DNA from: Chloroflexota bacterium | GTDB lineage: Bacteria; Chloroflexota; Anaerolineae; Anaerolineales; Villigracilaceae | Assembly (NCBI GenBank): GCA_016235425.1 | Contig: JACRLC010000076.1 | Location: 1 to 64,000 of the forward strand | Reading direction: 5' to 3' | DNA: 64,000 nucleotides | Shown here: positions 22,760 to 31,428 of the stretch, one piece after another | Layout of the letters: each line of letters starts with the position of its first letter | How positions within the stretch are numbered: the first letter of the stretch is position 1 | Notes under the pieces: generated by a model | Databases searched by the model: none | Seen by the model: the letters and a program-made list of their open reading frames with translations, nothing else | What the model was told of the DNA's origin: nothing | Made by a program: the position numbers and the translations under genes

Positions 22760-23942
22760 ATTGCCTCGACTGCAAAAATAACAATGCGGCTTGCGCCGAC
22801 TCAGCCGCCAGCACAGCGCCGCTCGCGCCAGATAGCCCTGTGCGCGGGATCCACCACAGACTCAACGAAGCCAAAACCGCAAGGCTTACCAACGACGCGC
22901 GCAAGACGGGCCCTTCCCGATTGGATGCGACAAATTTCAACGTAAGAAACGTGCTCACCGAATAAGGGATGAGCATCCACACCAGGATTTGTAAAGCGGA
23001 CACAGACGCTTCATACCCAACCCCGAACAGGATCAGCGTCAACGGCCTTGCCAACGCTGACAGCGTGACTGCTCCGAGTCCCGCGCCAAGCAGAAGCAGA
23101 ATCCACGATGAACGAAATGACTCGGTTTTGCGTTCTGCCATCGCTGGATATAACGCGGTAAAAACTGCCACGTGTCCCGTCTTCGCCGCTTCGACGATTC
23201 GCTGCGCAACAGAAAACAATCCTGTCATCGTTGGGCCACTGATCCCAGAAATCATGAGTATGCTGAGCCTTTGATAGAGCATAGCAAGGACGGTCAACAA
23301 CGCGAACGGAGAACTCATCTTCAGAAGATCGGAAATGTCTTTTGAGTTGAATCGCCACTCACTCCAGAAACCTGGAATTCGAACATGGCAAATCATTACC
23401 CCGACCAGTGAAATAACGACTTGGCTGACGAGAAGCAGGATAGCCAGCCTGACGACATTCGCATTCGCGAAAAACCAGATCAGGGCAAGCTGAATGAATG
23501 AGCCTGCCAAATTCAGCAACGTGTACGCATCCATCAATTGTTTGCCGCGCAGAGCGCTTGTGAATACGGTAAAGAACGCCAGCGGGATCAACGCAAAACT
23601 ATAAATTCGCAAAGCGAGGATTCCATCCGTGCTTTGATTCGGCAGGAGCGGCGCGCCCACCCAAAGAAACAAAATCAATAAAAGCGAGAGGATGAGTTGC
23701 GCAAATAGCGCGGCAGGCAGGAATGATAAATTATCGCGTGCGGCAATCTCGCGAATCAGGGACATATCCGTACCAAACGTGGTGAACATGTTGCCTACAA
23801 ATATGATGGCCGCGATGACGGCATACTCACCAAATCCCGCGCTTCCCAACCGCCGCGCGAGGATGATGGTGAACAGAGCCGCCATCCCCTGCGTACCGAT
23901 GCGCGCCAGCAACAACCAGAGACTATTCTTCGCGAGTCGCAT
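22722..23942 (-). CDS. Polysaccharide flippase (Wzx/MATE-like oligosaccharide translocase)
   Basis: A 406-residue integral membrane protein with about 12 helices. The N-terminus WLLLARIGTQGMAALFTIILARRLGSAGFGEY is diagnostic of the polysaccharide biosynthesis/RfbX family. It would flip lipid-linked glycans across the cytoplasmic membrane. The ATG at 23942 follows a dispersed repeat block (about 23947-24030); the 43 codons upstream in the same frame are repeat-encoded and excluded. Lies four bases after the preceding methyltransferase stop. Confidence 0.85.
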   Translation of the reverse strand: MRLAKNSLWLLLARIGTQGMAALFTIILARRLGSAGFGEYAVIAAIIFVGNMFTTFGTDMSLIREIAARDNLSFLPAALFAQLILSLLLILFLWVGAPLLPNQSTDGILALRIYSFALIPLAFFTVFTSALRGKQLMDAYTLLNLAGSFIQLALIWFFANANVVRLAILLLVSQVVISLVGVMICHVRIPGFWSEWRFNSKDISDLLKMSSPFALLTVLAMLYQRLSILMISGISGPTMTGLFSVAQRIVEAAKTGHVAVFTALYPAMAERKTESFRSSWILLLLGAGLGAVTLSALARPLTLILFGVGYEASVSALQILVWMLIPYSVSTFLTLKFVASNREGPVLRASLVSLAVLASLSLWWIPRTGLSGASGAVLAAESAQAALLFLQSRQYEFSKLSREAHI

Positions 23943-23946
23943 GGGC

Positions 23947-24831
23947 CTACTTGGACTCCGAAGCGCTGCCTTGAGCTTGTCGAAGGGTCTCCCGACTTCG
24001 GCGCAAAATCGGAAGATTTTGCACTCCCGGCTGATAGCGAAGTGACAAAATATAAAAGTCCCCCCACTCACACCAGGGATGCCGCGTGGACAATCGGTCG
24101 TCGAACCAGGCTAAAGTCCGGTAGAGACGCGGGAACTGCTTGGCAAGATTTTTGCTTTCGGCTGTCGGCGTAATAACGGAGAGGCCCTCCAGCGCAACGG
24201 GTGAATAGTCATCTCCAAACCAGCGAATCACTTGGCGCGATGAAAAATAATAGACGTCGAAATAAAGCCCTTCGAGATGCGAACGCGCACCCTTGAGTGA
24301 GAGGCGGCGAAAAGCCAGCCTAAAATTTCCGCGAAAGACCTCGGCCATCTCCCACAGGCAGACGCGCGGCATGAGAACCCAGGTGACGAGTCCGCCCGGC
24401 TTGAGGAGGCGCGGCAAATCCTTGATAACCGGCGAAAGGTCAGGGATACAGTTTAGGCCGCCCAAATCCGAAAAGACCGCGTCGAAGGGGCCGCCTTGCA
24501 CTTCGCTCAAATTTGTAAACGAACATGTTTGAAATGTGATTTGCTCCTCGAGACCGAGCTTCTCAACTTTTTCACGCATTCGTTCCAACATGCCCTCCGC
24601 AATATCTGTAGCATGGACGTGGTATCCGCGTTGCGCCAGCGCGACTGCATCCGTGCCTGTGCCTGCGTTGAGTTCGAGAATGCGCGAGCCGCGCGGCAGA
24701 AATCGGGCAACGTGGTCGTAGACCTTGTTTCGCATGCGCGTGAGATGGGGATGATCTTCCGCGAACGAATCATATTTCTCCGCGGTGCGCGAGAAGGCTT
24801 CGGCGATGACAGGGAATTGGGAATCAGTCAT
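23947..24831 (-). CDS. SAM-dependent class I methyltransferase with repeat-encoded C-terminus
   Basis: A 294-residue methyltransferase. Motif I is ILELNAGTGTDAVALAQRG, the acidic residue follows in HATDIAEGML, and DAVFSDLGGLNCI and LLKPGGLVTWVLM complete the fold. The start is taken as MTDSQFP (24831), since upstream codons fall in another palindromic element. The last ~23 residues (after YILSLRYQPG) are read through a dispersed repeat of TTGAGCTTGTCGAAGG type and look foreign, with QAQGSASESK as the end. Substrate unknown; part of the glycan locus. Confidence 0.8.
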   Translation of the reverse strand: MTDSQFPVIAEAFSRTAEKYDSFAEDHPHLTRMRNKVYDHVARFLPRGSRILELNAGTGTDAVALAQRGYHVHATDIAEGMLERMREKVEKLGLEEQITFQTCSFTNLSEVQGGPFDAVFSDLGGLNCIPDLSPVIKDLPRLLKPGGLVTWVLMPRVCLWEMAEVFRGNFRLAFRRLSLKGARSHLEGLYFDVYYFSSRQVIRWFGDDYSPVALEGLSVITPTAESKNLAKQFPRLYRTLAWFDDRLSTRHPWCEWGDFYILSLRYQPGVQNLPILRRSRETLRQAQGSASESK

Positions 24832-24847
24832 GGATGCGAAAAATGTG

Positions 24848-24900
24848 GTGCTGCATTCATGTCGCTGACTGGCTGAAGTGCGACATGAATGTCGCATTAC
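24848..24900. repeat. Double-hairpin palindromic element at the end of the radical SAM gene
   Basis: Two inverted copies of a GCATTCATGTCGC-type palindrome around a GGCTGAAG core, ending in GCATTAC. Aligned with 26571-26625, most positions are identical. Read on the minus strand it supplies the last 14 codons of the radical SAM protein and its stop. Confidence 0.7.
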
Positions 24901-26296
24901 GGAAACGGCGCAATTTGAATTCTGTCCGCGCCATGCCGAACAAGTAATATGGTGTGCGGATAATGCCGCGCAACTCTCGATTGCGCCAGGCGCGTCTCAT
25001 GCGGAATTCGTGGTGGACGCGTCCGTGCAGGATGCGATAAAACTCCTGCGGATATGGGCCGCGATACAACATGGCAAGGTCGTCCGAATCAACCCAGTTT
25101 TGTTTTTCGCCAAATTCCATTTTCACGCGCTCGAAGAACTTCGTGCCAGGCAAAGGATAGGAAACGGAAATGCCGATGTCGTCAGGCGCGCATTTGCGTA
25201 CCATTTGCAGAGTCTTTTGGATGTCATCCCAAGTTTCACCGGGATAACCAAATTGCAGGAAAAAGCCGACTTCGATTCCGTGTTTGTGGAGGAGTTGCGC
25301 GGCGCGATAAATGTCTCCCACTTTGTCGCCCTTTTCCATCGCATCCAGAATTTTTTGTGAGCCGGATTCTGCGCCAACCCAAACAGTTTTGCATCCCGCC
25401 TTCGCGAGCGCGGAGGCGGTTTTCTCGTTGACCAAGTCCGCGCGCTGGAGGCATTTGAACGGAATCACCGCATCATTCTCGGCCAACAGTTCAGCGAATT
25501 TCTCAATCCAATTGGGCTTGAGTCCAAGAATGTCGTCGGCGAACCAGATGTGATCGGGCGCAAAGTTTTCTTTGAGCCATTTCATCTCCGCGGCCACGTT
25601 TTCGGGCGAGCGGGAGTTGTAACGTTGTCCCCAAATTGGTTTGGCGCACCAATTGCAGTGATAGGGACAGCCGCGCGTGGTGACCATGTTCATCGAGTAA
25701 TAGCCATGACGATCGAGCCAGGTTTTTTTATATTTTGGAATATCAACCAAATCCCAGGCTGGGAATGGGAGGGCATCGAGGTCTTTGATGTCTGGGCGAC
25801 GTGTTACGTGTTTCGTGTTTCGTGAAACAAGACCGATGACATTCTCCGCCTCTTTCCCCGCCGATAATTGATCCAGCAATTCTCCGAGAGTTTCTTCCCC
25901 TTCGCCGAGAAGGACATAGTCCGCGCCTTTCTCGAAATATTCCGCGTAATGATCGGTCGCGTCCGCGCCGCAGAGGATGACTGTGCAACCGCGCTTCTTT
26001 GCCATGTCAATCATCGTGAACGCGGCCTGGCGCATTCGGAGCAGACACATCTTGGAGAGGTAGTTGAAGTTGTCTTCGTAGATGACCGCGTATTGCGGCT
26101 TGTGTTCATCGAGAGCAATCGCCCACTCGTCCTCCGACTCGGCCAGCATAGCATCAAAGAGCGCGACATCATATCCACGCGCGCGGATGCAGCTTGCCGC
26201 GTAGAGAGTTCCCAATGGAGGGTATGGCTGCATGGCGTTCCAGAGCTTGGGGTCGAAGCGGAGGTAGTAGGATTGGCCGAACAAAACTTGAGTCAT
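24857..26296 (-). CDS. B12-binding-domain radical SAM protein
   Basis: A 479-residue enzyme with an N-terminal cobalamin-binding-like domain (YPPLGTLYAASCIRARGYDV ... GADYVLLGEGEETLGEL) and a radical SAM core with TRGCPYHCNWCAKP (Cx3Cx2C 4Fe-4S motif). BchE/HpnJ-like relatives perform methylation, oxidation or rearrangement of lipids and natural products. Two foreign insertions are visible: a short segment SRNTKHVTRRP encoded by a GTTTCGTGTTTCGTG-type repeat near 25800-25825, and a C-terminus NATFMSHFSQSAT from a palindromic element. Role in the polysaccharide locus is not known. Confidence 0.85.
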   Translation of the reverse strand: MTQVLFGQSYYLRFDPKLWNAMQPYPPLGTLYAASCIRARGYDVALFDAMLAESEDEWAIALDEHKPQYAVIYEDNFNYLSKMCLLRMRQAAFTMIDMAKKRGCTVILCGADATDHYAEYFEKGADYVLLGEGEETLGELLDQLSAGKEAENVIGLVSRNTKHVTRRPDIKDLDALPFPAWDLVDIPKYKKTWLDRHGYYSMNMVTTRGCPYHCNWCAKPIWGQRYNSRSPENVAAEMKWLKENFAPDHIWFADDILGLKPNWIEKFAELLAENDAVIPFKCLQRADLVNEKTASALAKAGCKTVWVGAESGSQKILDAMEKGDKVGDIYRAAQLLHKHGIEVGFFLQFGYPGETWDDIQKTLQMVRKCAPDDIGISVSYPLPGTKFFERVKMEFGEKQNWVDSDDLAMLYRGPYPQEFYRILHGRVHHEFRMRRAWRNRELRGIIRTPYYLFGMARTEFKLRRFRNATFMSHFSQSAT

Positions 26297-26308
26297 GTGG
26301 CCCTCACA

Positions 26309-27268
26309 CTAGCCCGCTTCCCGCTTCGACTTCGGGTCTCGATACGCTTCGCTACTCGACCCTCCGCTCAGCGCGAATAGACGTTCATGATATTTTTGCA
26401 TTGTCCATGAGCCGTGATGGTCGAAGTTGCCCTGGCAGATGTCGGCGGTGAAGGTGGTTTCGAGGCCGAAGCCTTCCTGATTTGTAAAGCGGGCGATTTT
26501 GCGATTCATTTCCCAGGATTCGAGAAGGTCACCAACGCGACCGCCGAGAGGAAATTCGAGGAGAATTTGTGTAGGGCGACATTTATGTCGCTCTGCGGCT
26601 GAAGGCGACATAAATGTCGCGTTACCCGTGTTGGGCAGAAACTCATTGACCCATAAATTGACTGCGCGCAGACGATGGTAGACATCCTCCCCGTTGATGG
26701 GAATCATCTGGGAAATCTCGCGGGCGGAGTAGAGATTGCGGGCTGTCCATTCGAGGGCGCGCTCGGAGACGATGAGGTTTGGGCAGAGAGTCTCGCCGGA
26801 GAGACGCGCGATACGATTCAGCACCAACGCAAATGCGCGCGCCAGCCAAACGCGGCCTGTCTTGGCGACGAGCATGTAGTCGTAGTCACCTGTTTCGTCG
26901 CAGTTGCGGAGGGCCAAGGAGCCAGTCAACGCGACCATGCGGATGAATGGGAGTCTGCCGAGGATGCGGCCATAGCGGAGGGCGCGAGTGAAGGATCTGT
27001 TTGAGATGCGTTCGCGGTGAAGACGGAGGGAGACAATGTCCGCGCGGCCCTGGAGGAAATAGAAACCATCTTTTGATTCGACACTTTTGCATTGAGGAAG
27101 ATAGGAAATTAGTTCTTCAAGCGATGCAGGAACAGTGAGGTAACGATAGAGTTCGTCAAGTTTCAACGGGTAATCGAAGACATCCGAGTATGCGAGCGTT
27201 TCGAGGATGGCGCGTTCGAGGGAGAGAATGTCTGTTCGCGGAGGTTGCAGGTCTAAAGCTAAAGCCAT
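26309..27268 (-). CDS. Nucleotidyltransferase-like protein carrying an in-frame palindromic repeat
   Basis: A 319-residue protein. An N-terminal winged-helix-like part (ILETLAYSDVFDYPLKLDELYRYL) is followed by an apparent nucleotidyltransferase-fold core (VALTGSLALRNCDETGDYDYMLV: GS plus D-x-D). Residues about 215-233 (GNATFMSPSAAERHKCRPT) are encoded by a 55-bp double-hairpin element inserted in frame. The C-terminal tail (EAYRDPKSKREAG) is encoded by another repeat (CTTCGGGTCTCGATACGC). Despite both insertions the frame is intact. Substrate unknown; it lies 12 bases upstream of the radical SAM gene and may work with it. Confidence 0.65.
   Translation of the reverse strand: MALALDLQPPRTDILSLERAILETLAYSDVFDYPLKLDELYRYLTVPASLEELISYLPQCKSVESKDGFYFLQGRADIVSLRLHRERISNRSFTRALRYGRILGRLPFIRMVALTGSLALRNCDETGDYDYMLVAKTGRVWLARAFALVLNRIARLSGETLCPNLIVSERALEWTARNLYSAREISQMIPINGEDVYHRLRAVNLWVNEFLPNTGNATFMSPSAAERHKCRPTQILLEFPLGGRVGDLLESWEMNRKIARFTNQEGFGLETTFTADICQGNFDHHGSWTMQKYHERLFALSGGSSSEAYRDPKSKREAG
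26571..26625. repeat. Double-hairpin palindromic element inserted inside a coding sequence
   Basis: Palindromes GCGACATTTATGTCGC and GCGACATAAATGTCGC are exact inverted copies of each other around a 13-base loop, with ends GTAGG and GTTAC. The element can fold as two hairpins or one long one. It is translated without a stop in the minus-strand gene. Confidence 0.75.
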
Positions 27269-27337
27269 GAGAATTTCCTTTTGGCGGAGGCCCGCAATTT
27301 CTGTCAGAGGGGAAAATGAAAATTGCGGGGAGGCAGG

Positions 27338-28825
27338 CTAAAGGTCGGGTGCGAAGCGTGTGGAAAATGATTGCAGGAGGGTGAAGCCGGAGGTGAAGAG
27401 TAATCCAACAGCGAAGAGAAATGCATAGATCATAATTAGATAATGATCCGTCTGCCAGCTCATCCAGGCTGTCCAACTGTTGAGGCAGGCGAGGGCAATC
27501 TCAAAAATGACGAGCGAATCAATTTTGACATGATATCGCGATTTGTCCCAGGCCTGGCGGCGGCGGGTGATGCCGTATTTGGGCGTGCGCTCGAAGGGAA
27601 TGTCGTGGCGCCGCAAAATTTGAAGCGCGGCGCGCAAGGTGTTGAGGATCATGCCCGAAGAAAAGACTGACATCAAAAAGATAAGGGGAAGATTCAAAAG
27701 CCAGCGGCGGCGAAGCAGTTTTTGGCCGACGATGAAATAAATGGTGGGCGCAAAAACAAGCACGTTCATGAAGAGACCGATGCCGACGGGTTCGAGTAAA
27801 GTTGGGTATTCCTGCGCGAGCACGAGGAGAAGCGGATACAAACAGATCAATGCCAGCGTGAGAAAATGCAGGCCATAACCAGTGAGATGCAGTGTGGCTT
27901 GAAGTTTGTACGTAAGCGGAAGTTTTACGCGCCAGATCATGGGGATGTAACGGATGGCGCACTCGAGGCCGCCGCGCGCCCAGCGGTGCTGCTGGCGGCG
28001 ATAGGCGGTGAAGCTGACGGGCAGTTCCGCAGGCACTTCCACTTCGCCCGCGTAGCGCGCAGACCAGCCGCGCAGGAAGACGCGATAGGAAAGGTCGAGG
28101 TCTTCGGTGAGGGTATCGGCCTGCCAGCCGCCGGCGTCTTGAATGGCAGACTTGCGCCACACGCCCGCGGTTCCATTGAAATTGAAGAAATAGCCTGAGG
28201 CCGCGCGGGCGGGTTGGTCAATGGCAAAATGCGCGTCGAGGGATAGCGCTTGAAGATAGGTGAGCAGGGAATAATCGCGGTTGAGATGCCCCCAGCGCGC
28301 CTGAACGAACGCGACGCGGTCATCATCAAAATATGGAATCGTGCGGCGAAGAAAATCAGGCTGGGGAATAAAATCCGCATCGAAGATGGCAAGATATTCT
28401 CCGCTGGATCGAGCAAGTCCATCTGCGAGCGCGCCCGCCTTGAAGCCCCTTCTGTCTGCGCGGTGAAGATGAACTATATTGATACCCTGCGAGCGAAGTT
28501 GTTCGACTTTCCGGCGAATAAGTGAAACCGTCTCATCGGTGGAATCGTCCAATACTTGAATCTCAAGCAAGTCACGCGGGTAATCGAGCGCGGCGGCGGA
28601 TTCGATCAGCCTCTCGGTAACATACCACTCGTTATAAATCGGCAATTGCACTGTTGCGCGCGGCCACGCGTCCATTTCCTTTGGCGCGGCGCTTACCAAT
28701 GATCGTCGTTCCCTCCAGCCAAGCCAGGCGAGATAAAAATAATTGAAGACATAAACGAACAACACGGTCATCACCAGCGCGTAAGTCACCACGACCGGAA
28801 CGAGAATGATATTGAGCAGATCCAT
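27338..28825 (-). CDS. Processive GT2 glycosyltransferase (cellulose-synthase-like)
   Basis: A 495-residue membrane glycosyltransferase. There is one N-terminal helix, then a cytoplasmic GT-A domain with VLDDSTDET, DADFIPQPDF, TEDLDLSYR and QQHRWARG (D, DxD, TED, QxxRW of processive enzymes), and about four C-terminal helices. It likely polymerises or extends a beta-glycan while exporting it. The start MDLLNIILV (28825) shares a base with the upstream stop (TAATG), so it is coupled to the O-antigen-ligase gene. Codons upstream of that start are excluded. Confidence 0.9.
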   Translation of the reverse strand: MDLLNIILVPVVVTYALVMTVLFVYVFNYFYLAWLGWRERRSLVSAAPKEMDAWPRATVQLPIYNEWYVTERLIESAAALDYPRDLLEIQVLDDSTDETVSLIRRKVEQLRSQGINIVHLHRADRRGFKAGALADGLARSSGEYLAIFDADFIPQPDFLRRTIPYFDDDRVAFVQARWGHLNRDYSLLTYLQALSLDAHFAIDQPARAASGYFFNFNGTAGVWRKSAIQDAGGWQADTLTEDLDLSYRVFLRGWSARYAGEVEVPAELPVSFTAYRRQQHRWARGGLECAIRYIPMIWRVKLPLTYKLQATLHLTGYGLHFLTLALICLYPLLLVLAQEYPTLLEPVGIGLFMNVLVFAPTIYFIVGQKLLRRRWLLNLPLIFLMSVFSSGMILNTLRAALQILRRHDIPFERTPKYGITRRRQAWDKSRYHVKIDSLVIFEIALACLNSWTAWMSWQTDHYLIMIYAFLFAVGLLFTSGFTLLQSFSTRFAPDL

Positions 28826-30207
28826 TATGCCTCCCTCACATATGCCGCGGTTTGTAACGGATTTGGAAACGGATAAGCGGACGAATTGACGCTCAACGCA
28901 GACCAGAGTCCCCACGCAAGCCATTGCCATATCCGCCCCGCCGCGTTCAGCCACGGGTAGTAATCAAAGAAATCAATGGTCATCAATGCGAGCAACAATG
29001 CAAATGCGCCAATCATCAGCGGCTGTTCGGCAAATGTTCTCCAACGCGAAACAAAGATAATCACAGGCACAGCCATCAACAAAAAATAGAATGCAGCGCC
29101 CAGGACCCCGGTCTCCATTGCGGCCACAAGCAGGGTGTAATGCGGCGGTTGGAAGTTGGTTGGAAAATCGGCAAAACGGCTTTTCATCGCCAGCGGCGAC
29201 GCGCCCAGCCCAATCCCGATCGTGGAATGCTCCACAAAAATCGTATTGCCCGCGCGGATCAAAAACATGCGCTCCCTCATCGGGTCGTCGCTTGAGATAT
29301 TTCCCGAATTCACACGGGAGCCGAAAACAGGAATGTTTTTGATGACGAACGGCGCGGCGAGGAGCAGACTCAGACTCCCAAGCACGATCACCCGTTTGAC
29401 AGAATCCCATCTGTGAGCAAACGCCTCCAACCCGACCATGAAACTGGCTCCGATTAAAAAGCCGATCCACGCCGACCGGGAGAACGTCATCACCAGAGCC
29501 AACAAGCCGGGCAGGAACGCGGTCAACGCGAGCCAGCGTGATCTATTCCTGCCATAAATCAGCACAGCCAGCAAAAGGACAAGCCCAAACGCGAGACAGC
29601 CGCCAAGGATATTCGGATGATCCGCCAATCCATAGGCCCGCAGAAAACGAAGCTCGCCCACAGGGACGACACTTATCCCTGCTTTAGCAGGATCAAGGCG
29701 GAGTTCGCCGAGAGAAAACAATCCAACTGAATGTTGAAGAAGCGATTGCCTGATCGCAACGACAGATTGCAGGATAACCTGCAATCCAACCGGAACAATC
29801 ACCCATTCAGGCAATGTGATTTCATTGACAATATATAAATAAAATAAAAAAAGGAACACAAGACGAATGGAATGGTATCTCGAAAGCACATAGTCCTCAC
29901 CCCCAAAAGTGGAAATAAATCCTGCCAGCGTAAGCCCTGCAAGAAAAATCCAAATGGACGCCGAGCCGAATGTAATCCTACGCGGTGCGAGCAGTAATGA
30001 ACTTCCCCAGAATATCAAAGTGCAAACCAGCGTTACATCTGTTGCAAAGAGCAGGAAATCTGTGTAATCGCCATAGACAGGAAAAACAGGACGCTGCCAT
30101 AGAACTATTCGCCAGCGCAGGGGCGCAAAAATGATCGTGAGCGCAAAAGAGATTCGCGCAAGCAGATCGAACCAGTAAAAGAGAGGATTATGGGAGGATG
30201 GCCGCAT
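28825..30207 (-). CDS. O-antigen ligase / Wzy-like membrane polymerase
   Basis: A 460-residue protein with about 12 membrane helices and a large extracytoplasmic loop (GSRVNSGNISSDDPMRERMFLIRAG ... TIGIGLGASPLAM) typical of the Wzy_C/O-antigen ligase superfamily. It joins or polymerises glycan units from undecaprenyl carriers. First gene of the minus-strand run down to 21090. A TATAAA box about 15 bases upstream of the ATG on this strand suggests a very short leader. Confidence 0.85.
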   Translation of the reverse strand: MRPSSHNPLFYWFDLLARISFALTIIFAPLRWRIVLWQRPVFPVYGDYTDFLLFATDVTLVCTLIFWGSSLLLAPRRITFGSASIWIFLAGLTLAGFISTFGGEDYVLSRYHSIRLVFLFLFYLYIVNEITLPEWVIVPVGLQVILQSVVAIRQSLLQHSVGLFSLGELRLDPAKAGISVVPVGELRFLRAYGLADHPNILGGCLAFGLVLLLAVLIYGRNRSRWLALTAFLPGLLALVMTFSRSAWIGFLIGASFMVGLEAFAHRWDSVKRVIVLGSLSLLLAAPFVIKNIPVFGSRVNSGNISSDDPMRERMFLIRAGNTIFVEHSTIGIGLGASPLAMKSRFADFPTNFQPPHYTLLVAAMETGVLGAAFYFLLMAVPVIIFVSRWRTFAEQPLMIGAFALLLALMTIDFFDYYPWLNAAGRIWQWLAWGLWSALSVNSSAYPFPNPLQTAAYVREA

Positions 30208-30393
30208 TAAATTCAGACTGTATTTATAAGAATTGTTTATTATAATCTGTACGATATATTCTGAGCGGAGCCATACGTTCTCTGTACCGCATAGTCAAAG
30301 GACACCACATCAGTCCGTCTTCAGCGCTTCTCCTTCGCTCACACGTATATGCGTACGGTGCAGGGCAGGACGGAAGATTTGTGAGATTCTTAC
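30208..30393. promoter_or_regulatory. A/T-rich divergent promoter region of the glycan locus
   Basis: Contains TATAAT on the plus strand (30241-30246) and TATAAA on the minus strand (30228-30223) in a compact A/T-rich segment. The -35 boxes are poor on both sides. The remainder up to 30393 holds no gene. Confidence 0.4.
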
Positions 30394-31428
30394 ATGCCAA
30401 AGCATATTGCCGTCAACGCACGCTATTCTCATAGACGCGCCACAGGAGTGGAACGTTACGCCAGGGAAATCAGCCAAAGGTTGTTTCCTCCCATGCGCGA
30501 GATCAAACCATCCAAAGCGTTGTCCCCGCTCGCGGGCCATTTGTGGGAGCAATTCATCCTGCCCGCGCACTTGCACTCGAATGAGGTGCTTTGGTCCCCC
30601 GCCAACACCAGCCCGTGGATCCTCCGCAGGCAGGCAGTGACCCTCCACGATGCCAGCGTGTTCGATCACCCCGAGTGGTTCAAGTCAACTTTTGGGGCAT
30701 GGACACGGCTTTCGTGGAAAGTCCTTGCGAAGGGGGTGAAGGCGATTCTGACTGTCTCAAATTTTTCGCGTGAGAGACTGCAGCATCATTTACGAATTCC
30801 AGATGAAAGAATCCATGTGATCCCAAATGGGGTCGGCAGGCCATTTGAACCGAAGTCCGCGAAGGTGGTTGAAGGAGTGCGGACAAAATACAAGCTGACA
30901 AAACCTTATTTTCTTTTTGTCGGCACACATGAGCCGCGCAAAAATTTAGATGCGTTGCTCCGTGCGTGGGAAAGTTTTGGAGCATCAGGAGATTACACGC
31001 TTGCCATTGCGGGAACGGAAGGAATTGTGTTTGCGCCTGCAGGTCAAATTGCGAAGTCCCCGGAGGGGGACAATTCGATCCACAAACTCGGATACGTTCC
31101 CGATTCGGATTTGCCCGCTTTATATTCGGGGACAAGCGCGGTCGTCGTGCCGTCTTTGTATGAGGGGTTTGGGCTTTCTGCGCTGGAAGCCATGGCGTGC
31201 GGCGCACCTGTGATCGCTTCGAATACAAGCGCATTTACAGAAACAGTTGGAGATGCGGGGATTCTAGTCCAACCGGACAACACCGAAGAAATCGCTGACG
31301 CAATGCACCGAATAACCAAAGACCGCGCGCTGGCAAATACATTGCGCGAACGCGGATTGAAACGCGCGAAACAATTTAGCTGGGACGAGTCCGCGCACAG
31401 GATTCAATCGCTGGTTGAAAGCCTTTAG
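30394..31428 (+). CDS. Glycosyltransferase family 4, mannosyltransferase-like
   Basis: A 344-residue GT-B enzyme. The N-terminal acceptor domain begins IAVNARYSHRRATGVERYARE and the C-terminal nucleotide-sugar domain has FLFVGTHEPRKNLDALLRAW and SLYEGFGLSALEAMACG (EX7E motif). This pattern is typical of retaining GT4 enzymes that transfer mannose, glucose or related sugars from nucleotide donors. It overlaps the next GT4 gene by one base (TAGTG), so the two are co-translated. Acts at the cytoplasmic membrane face. Confidence 0.9.
   Translation: MPKHIAVNARYSHRRATGVERYAREISQRLFPPMREIKPSKALSPLAGHLWEQFILPAHLHSNEVLWSPANTSPWILRRQAVTLHDASVFDHPEWFKSTFGAWTRLSWKVLAKGVKAILTVSNFSRERLQHHLRIPDERIHVIPNGVGRPFEPKSAKVVEGVRTKYKLTKPYFLFVGTHEPRKNLDALLRAWESFGASGDYTLAIAGTEGIVFAPAGQIAKSPEGDNSIHKLGYVPDSDLPALYSGTSAVVVPSLYEGFGLSALEAMACGAPVIASNTSAFTETVGDAGILVQPDNTEEIADAMHRITKDRALANTLRERGLKRAKQFSWDESAHRIQSLVESL

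Noticed and set aside
24832-24897. Upstream start of the methyltransferase (22 more residues)
   Set aside because: The extra codons fall in a palindromic element and overlap the radical SAM gene end.
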